Positions 63,697 through 64,000 of a DNA stretch of 64,000 bases are shown here, piece after piece; positions within the stretch are counted from its first letter, which is position 1; every line of letters begins with the position of its first letter. The notes beneath the pieces were generated by a model, which did no database searches, was not told the origin of the DNA, and saw nothing but the letters and a program-made list of their open reading frames with translations. Position numbers and translations under genes: made by a program. Where the stretch lies: assembly GCA_963822295.1 (NCBI GenBank), contig CAWGHD010000002.1, positions 496,001-560,000 on the forward strand, in the 5' to 3' direction. The stretch is from VRUE01 sp963822295 (GTDB lineage Bacteria; Actinomycetota; Thermoleophilia; Solirubrobacterales; 70-9).

Positions 63697-63712
63697 GGTA
63701 CCCGAGGGTACC
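63697..63712. promoter_or_regulatory. Perfect palindrome over the promoter of the FAD reductase gene
   Basis: GGTACCCGAGGGTACC is a perfect 16-base palindrome made of two GGTACCC half sites around GA. It covers the minus-strand TACCCT -10 hexamer (63710-63705) and ends one base before the start codon. A repressor binding here would block initiation. No candidate regulator gene lies in the window. Confidence 0.5.
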
Positions 63713-63723
63713 GATCGAATCCC

Positions 63724-64000
63724 CTAGAGCCGAATGGCCTCAGGAATCTCTGCCGCCGGAATGTCCTTTTCTCGACTCGGCCTGATCGCCGGGGAGTCGG
63801 GCGGCGCGATCCGCAGGTAGTGGCCGAACGACCACTCGACGAAGCGCCTGCCGCTGCAGAGGCGGATGATCAGCCGCTGCAGAGGCGCCGGTATCCGCGG
63901 CAGCAGCCTCTGCGTGCGCAGCAGCCAGCGGAACTTCCACTCGTGCGAGTCGTTGAACTCGGCGTAGCGGGTGGCGGCGCGCTCGCGGCTCTGCCGGCCC
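63724..64000 (-). CDS. FAD oxidoreductase paralog, C-terminal end only (start outside window)
   Basis: Open minus-strand frame running off the window edge, encoding the last 91 residues of a protein that parallels the end of its neighbour: 'RERAATRYAEFNDSHEWKF' against 'REQALDRYAEFSDAHRRGF', and 'FGHYLRIAPPDSPAI' against 'FNAYLRVAPPGFVEG'. It is thus a second geranylgeranyl reductase-like enzyme in tandem. The stop lies 28 bases before the start of the neighbour, so the two may be one operon despite the promoter-like palindrome between them. Confidence 0.82.
   Translation of the reverse strand, partial: GRQSRERAATRYAEFNDSHEWKFRWLLRTQRLLPRIPAPLQRLIIRLCSGRRFVEWSFGHYLRIAPPDSPAIRPSREKDIPAAEIPEAIRL

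Overview
The window is a GC-rich (about 70%) actinobacterial chromosome segment made almost entirely of tightly packed housekeeping genes. Several signs point to class Thermoleophilia, probably Solirubrobacterales: the gene orders mrdA-rodA-rne-rplU-rpmA-obgE and proB-proA-nadD-rsfS; a secreted protein with a 'VALFVALGGTAYAA' type leader; an F420-type nitroreductase; and sigma factors with Gly/Pro-rich tails. The lineage is inferred from gene content only. I saw no plasmid, phage, insertion sequence or CRISPR array.

Layout. 1-6.1 kb: cell elongation (PBP2, RodA), RNase E/G, ribosomal proteins L21 and L27, Obg. 6.1-8.3 kb (minus): an epoxide hydrolase-like enzyme and an FAD oxidoreductase. 8.3-12.6 kb: proline synthesis, nadD, rsfS, a coiled-coil protein, tRNA-Ala(GGC). 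12.7-18.2 kb: Kup potassium transporter and small accessory genes. 18.3-21.2 kb: leuS and a cupin. 21.2-22.9 kb: a compact BamHI-like restriction-modification system of lower GC, with a LexA-like box in front of the methyltransferase. 22.9-27.4 kb: comEA, comEC, a Pro/Asp-rich membrane protein, holA, rpsT. 27.4-31.1 kb: murJ and a polytopic membrane protein. 31.3-40.8 kb: lepA, a MaoC dehydratase pair, hrcA-dnaJ-prmA, murI, yqeY, phoH-ybeY-era. 40.8-49.4 kb: hisIE, then trpE-G-D-C, htrA, trpF-B-A. 49.4-52 kb: a 49-residue membrane protein, a methyltransferase, a phosphofructokinase predicted to use pyrophosphate, a lipoprotein. 52-57.3 kb: an epimerase, malic enzyme, a TfoX-N protein, an AbiEi/DUF559 protein, CotH. 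57.3-64 kb: polA, a secreted protein, a membrane-tethered sigma factor, a YdcZ transporter and two tandem FAD reductase paralogs, the last running off the window.

Two signals stand out beyond the ordinary genes. First, at least nine long hairpin elements of four families occur. Within a family the core is conserved, while the outer arms differ between copies yet stay nearly perfectly self-complementary. Most sit just after stop codons, but two lie inside one membrane protein gene, one encodes the hydrophobic core of a lipoprotein signal peptide, and one supplies the start codon of a DUF559 gene. Second, the RM system encodes an endonuclease closely resembling BamHI. Its N-terminal third is open and conserved but has no ATG/GTG/TTG start.

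The segment from about 41.5 to 47.5 kb carries about eleven frameshifts in otherwise intact trp and htrA genes. The rest of the window has only about two clear ones, plus a possible one in the endonuclease leader. This looks like a patch of poor sequence, so those genes are annotated as whole genes with the shift points given. Many genes have a TANNNT hexamer 5-10 bases before the start codon and little or no Shine-Dalgarno sequence, which suggests widespread leaderless transcription.
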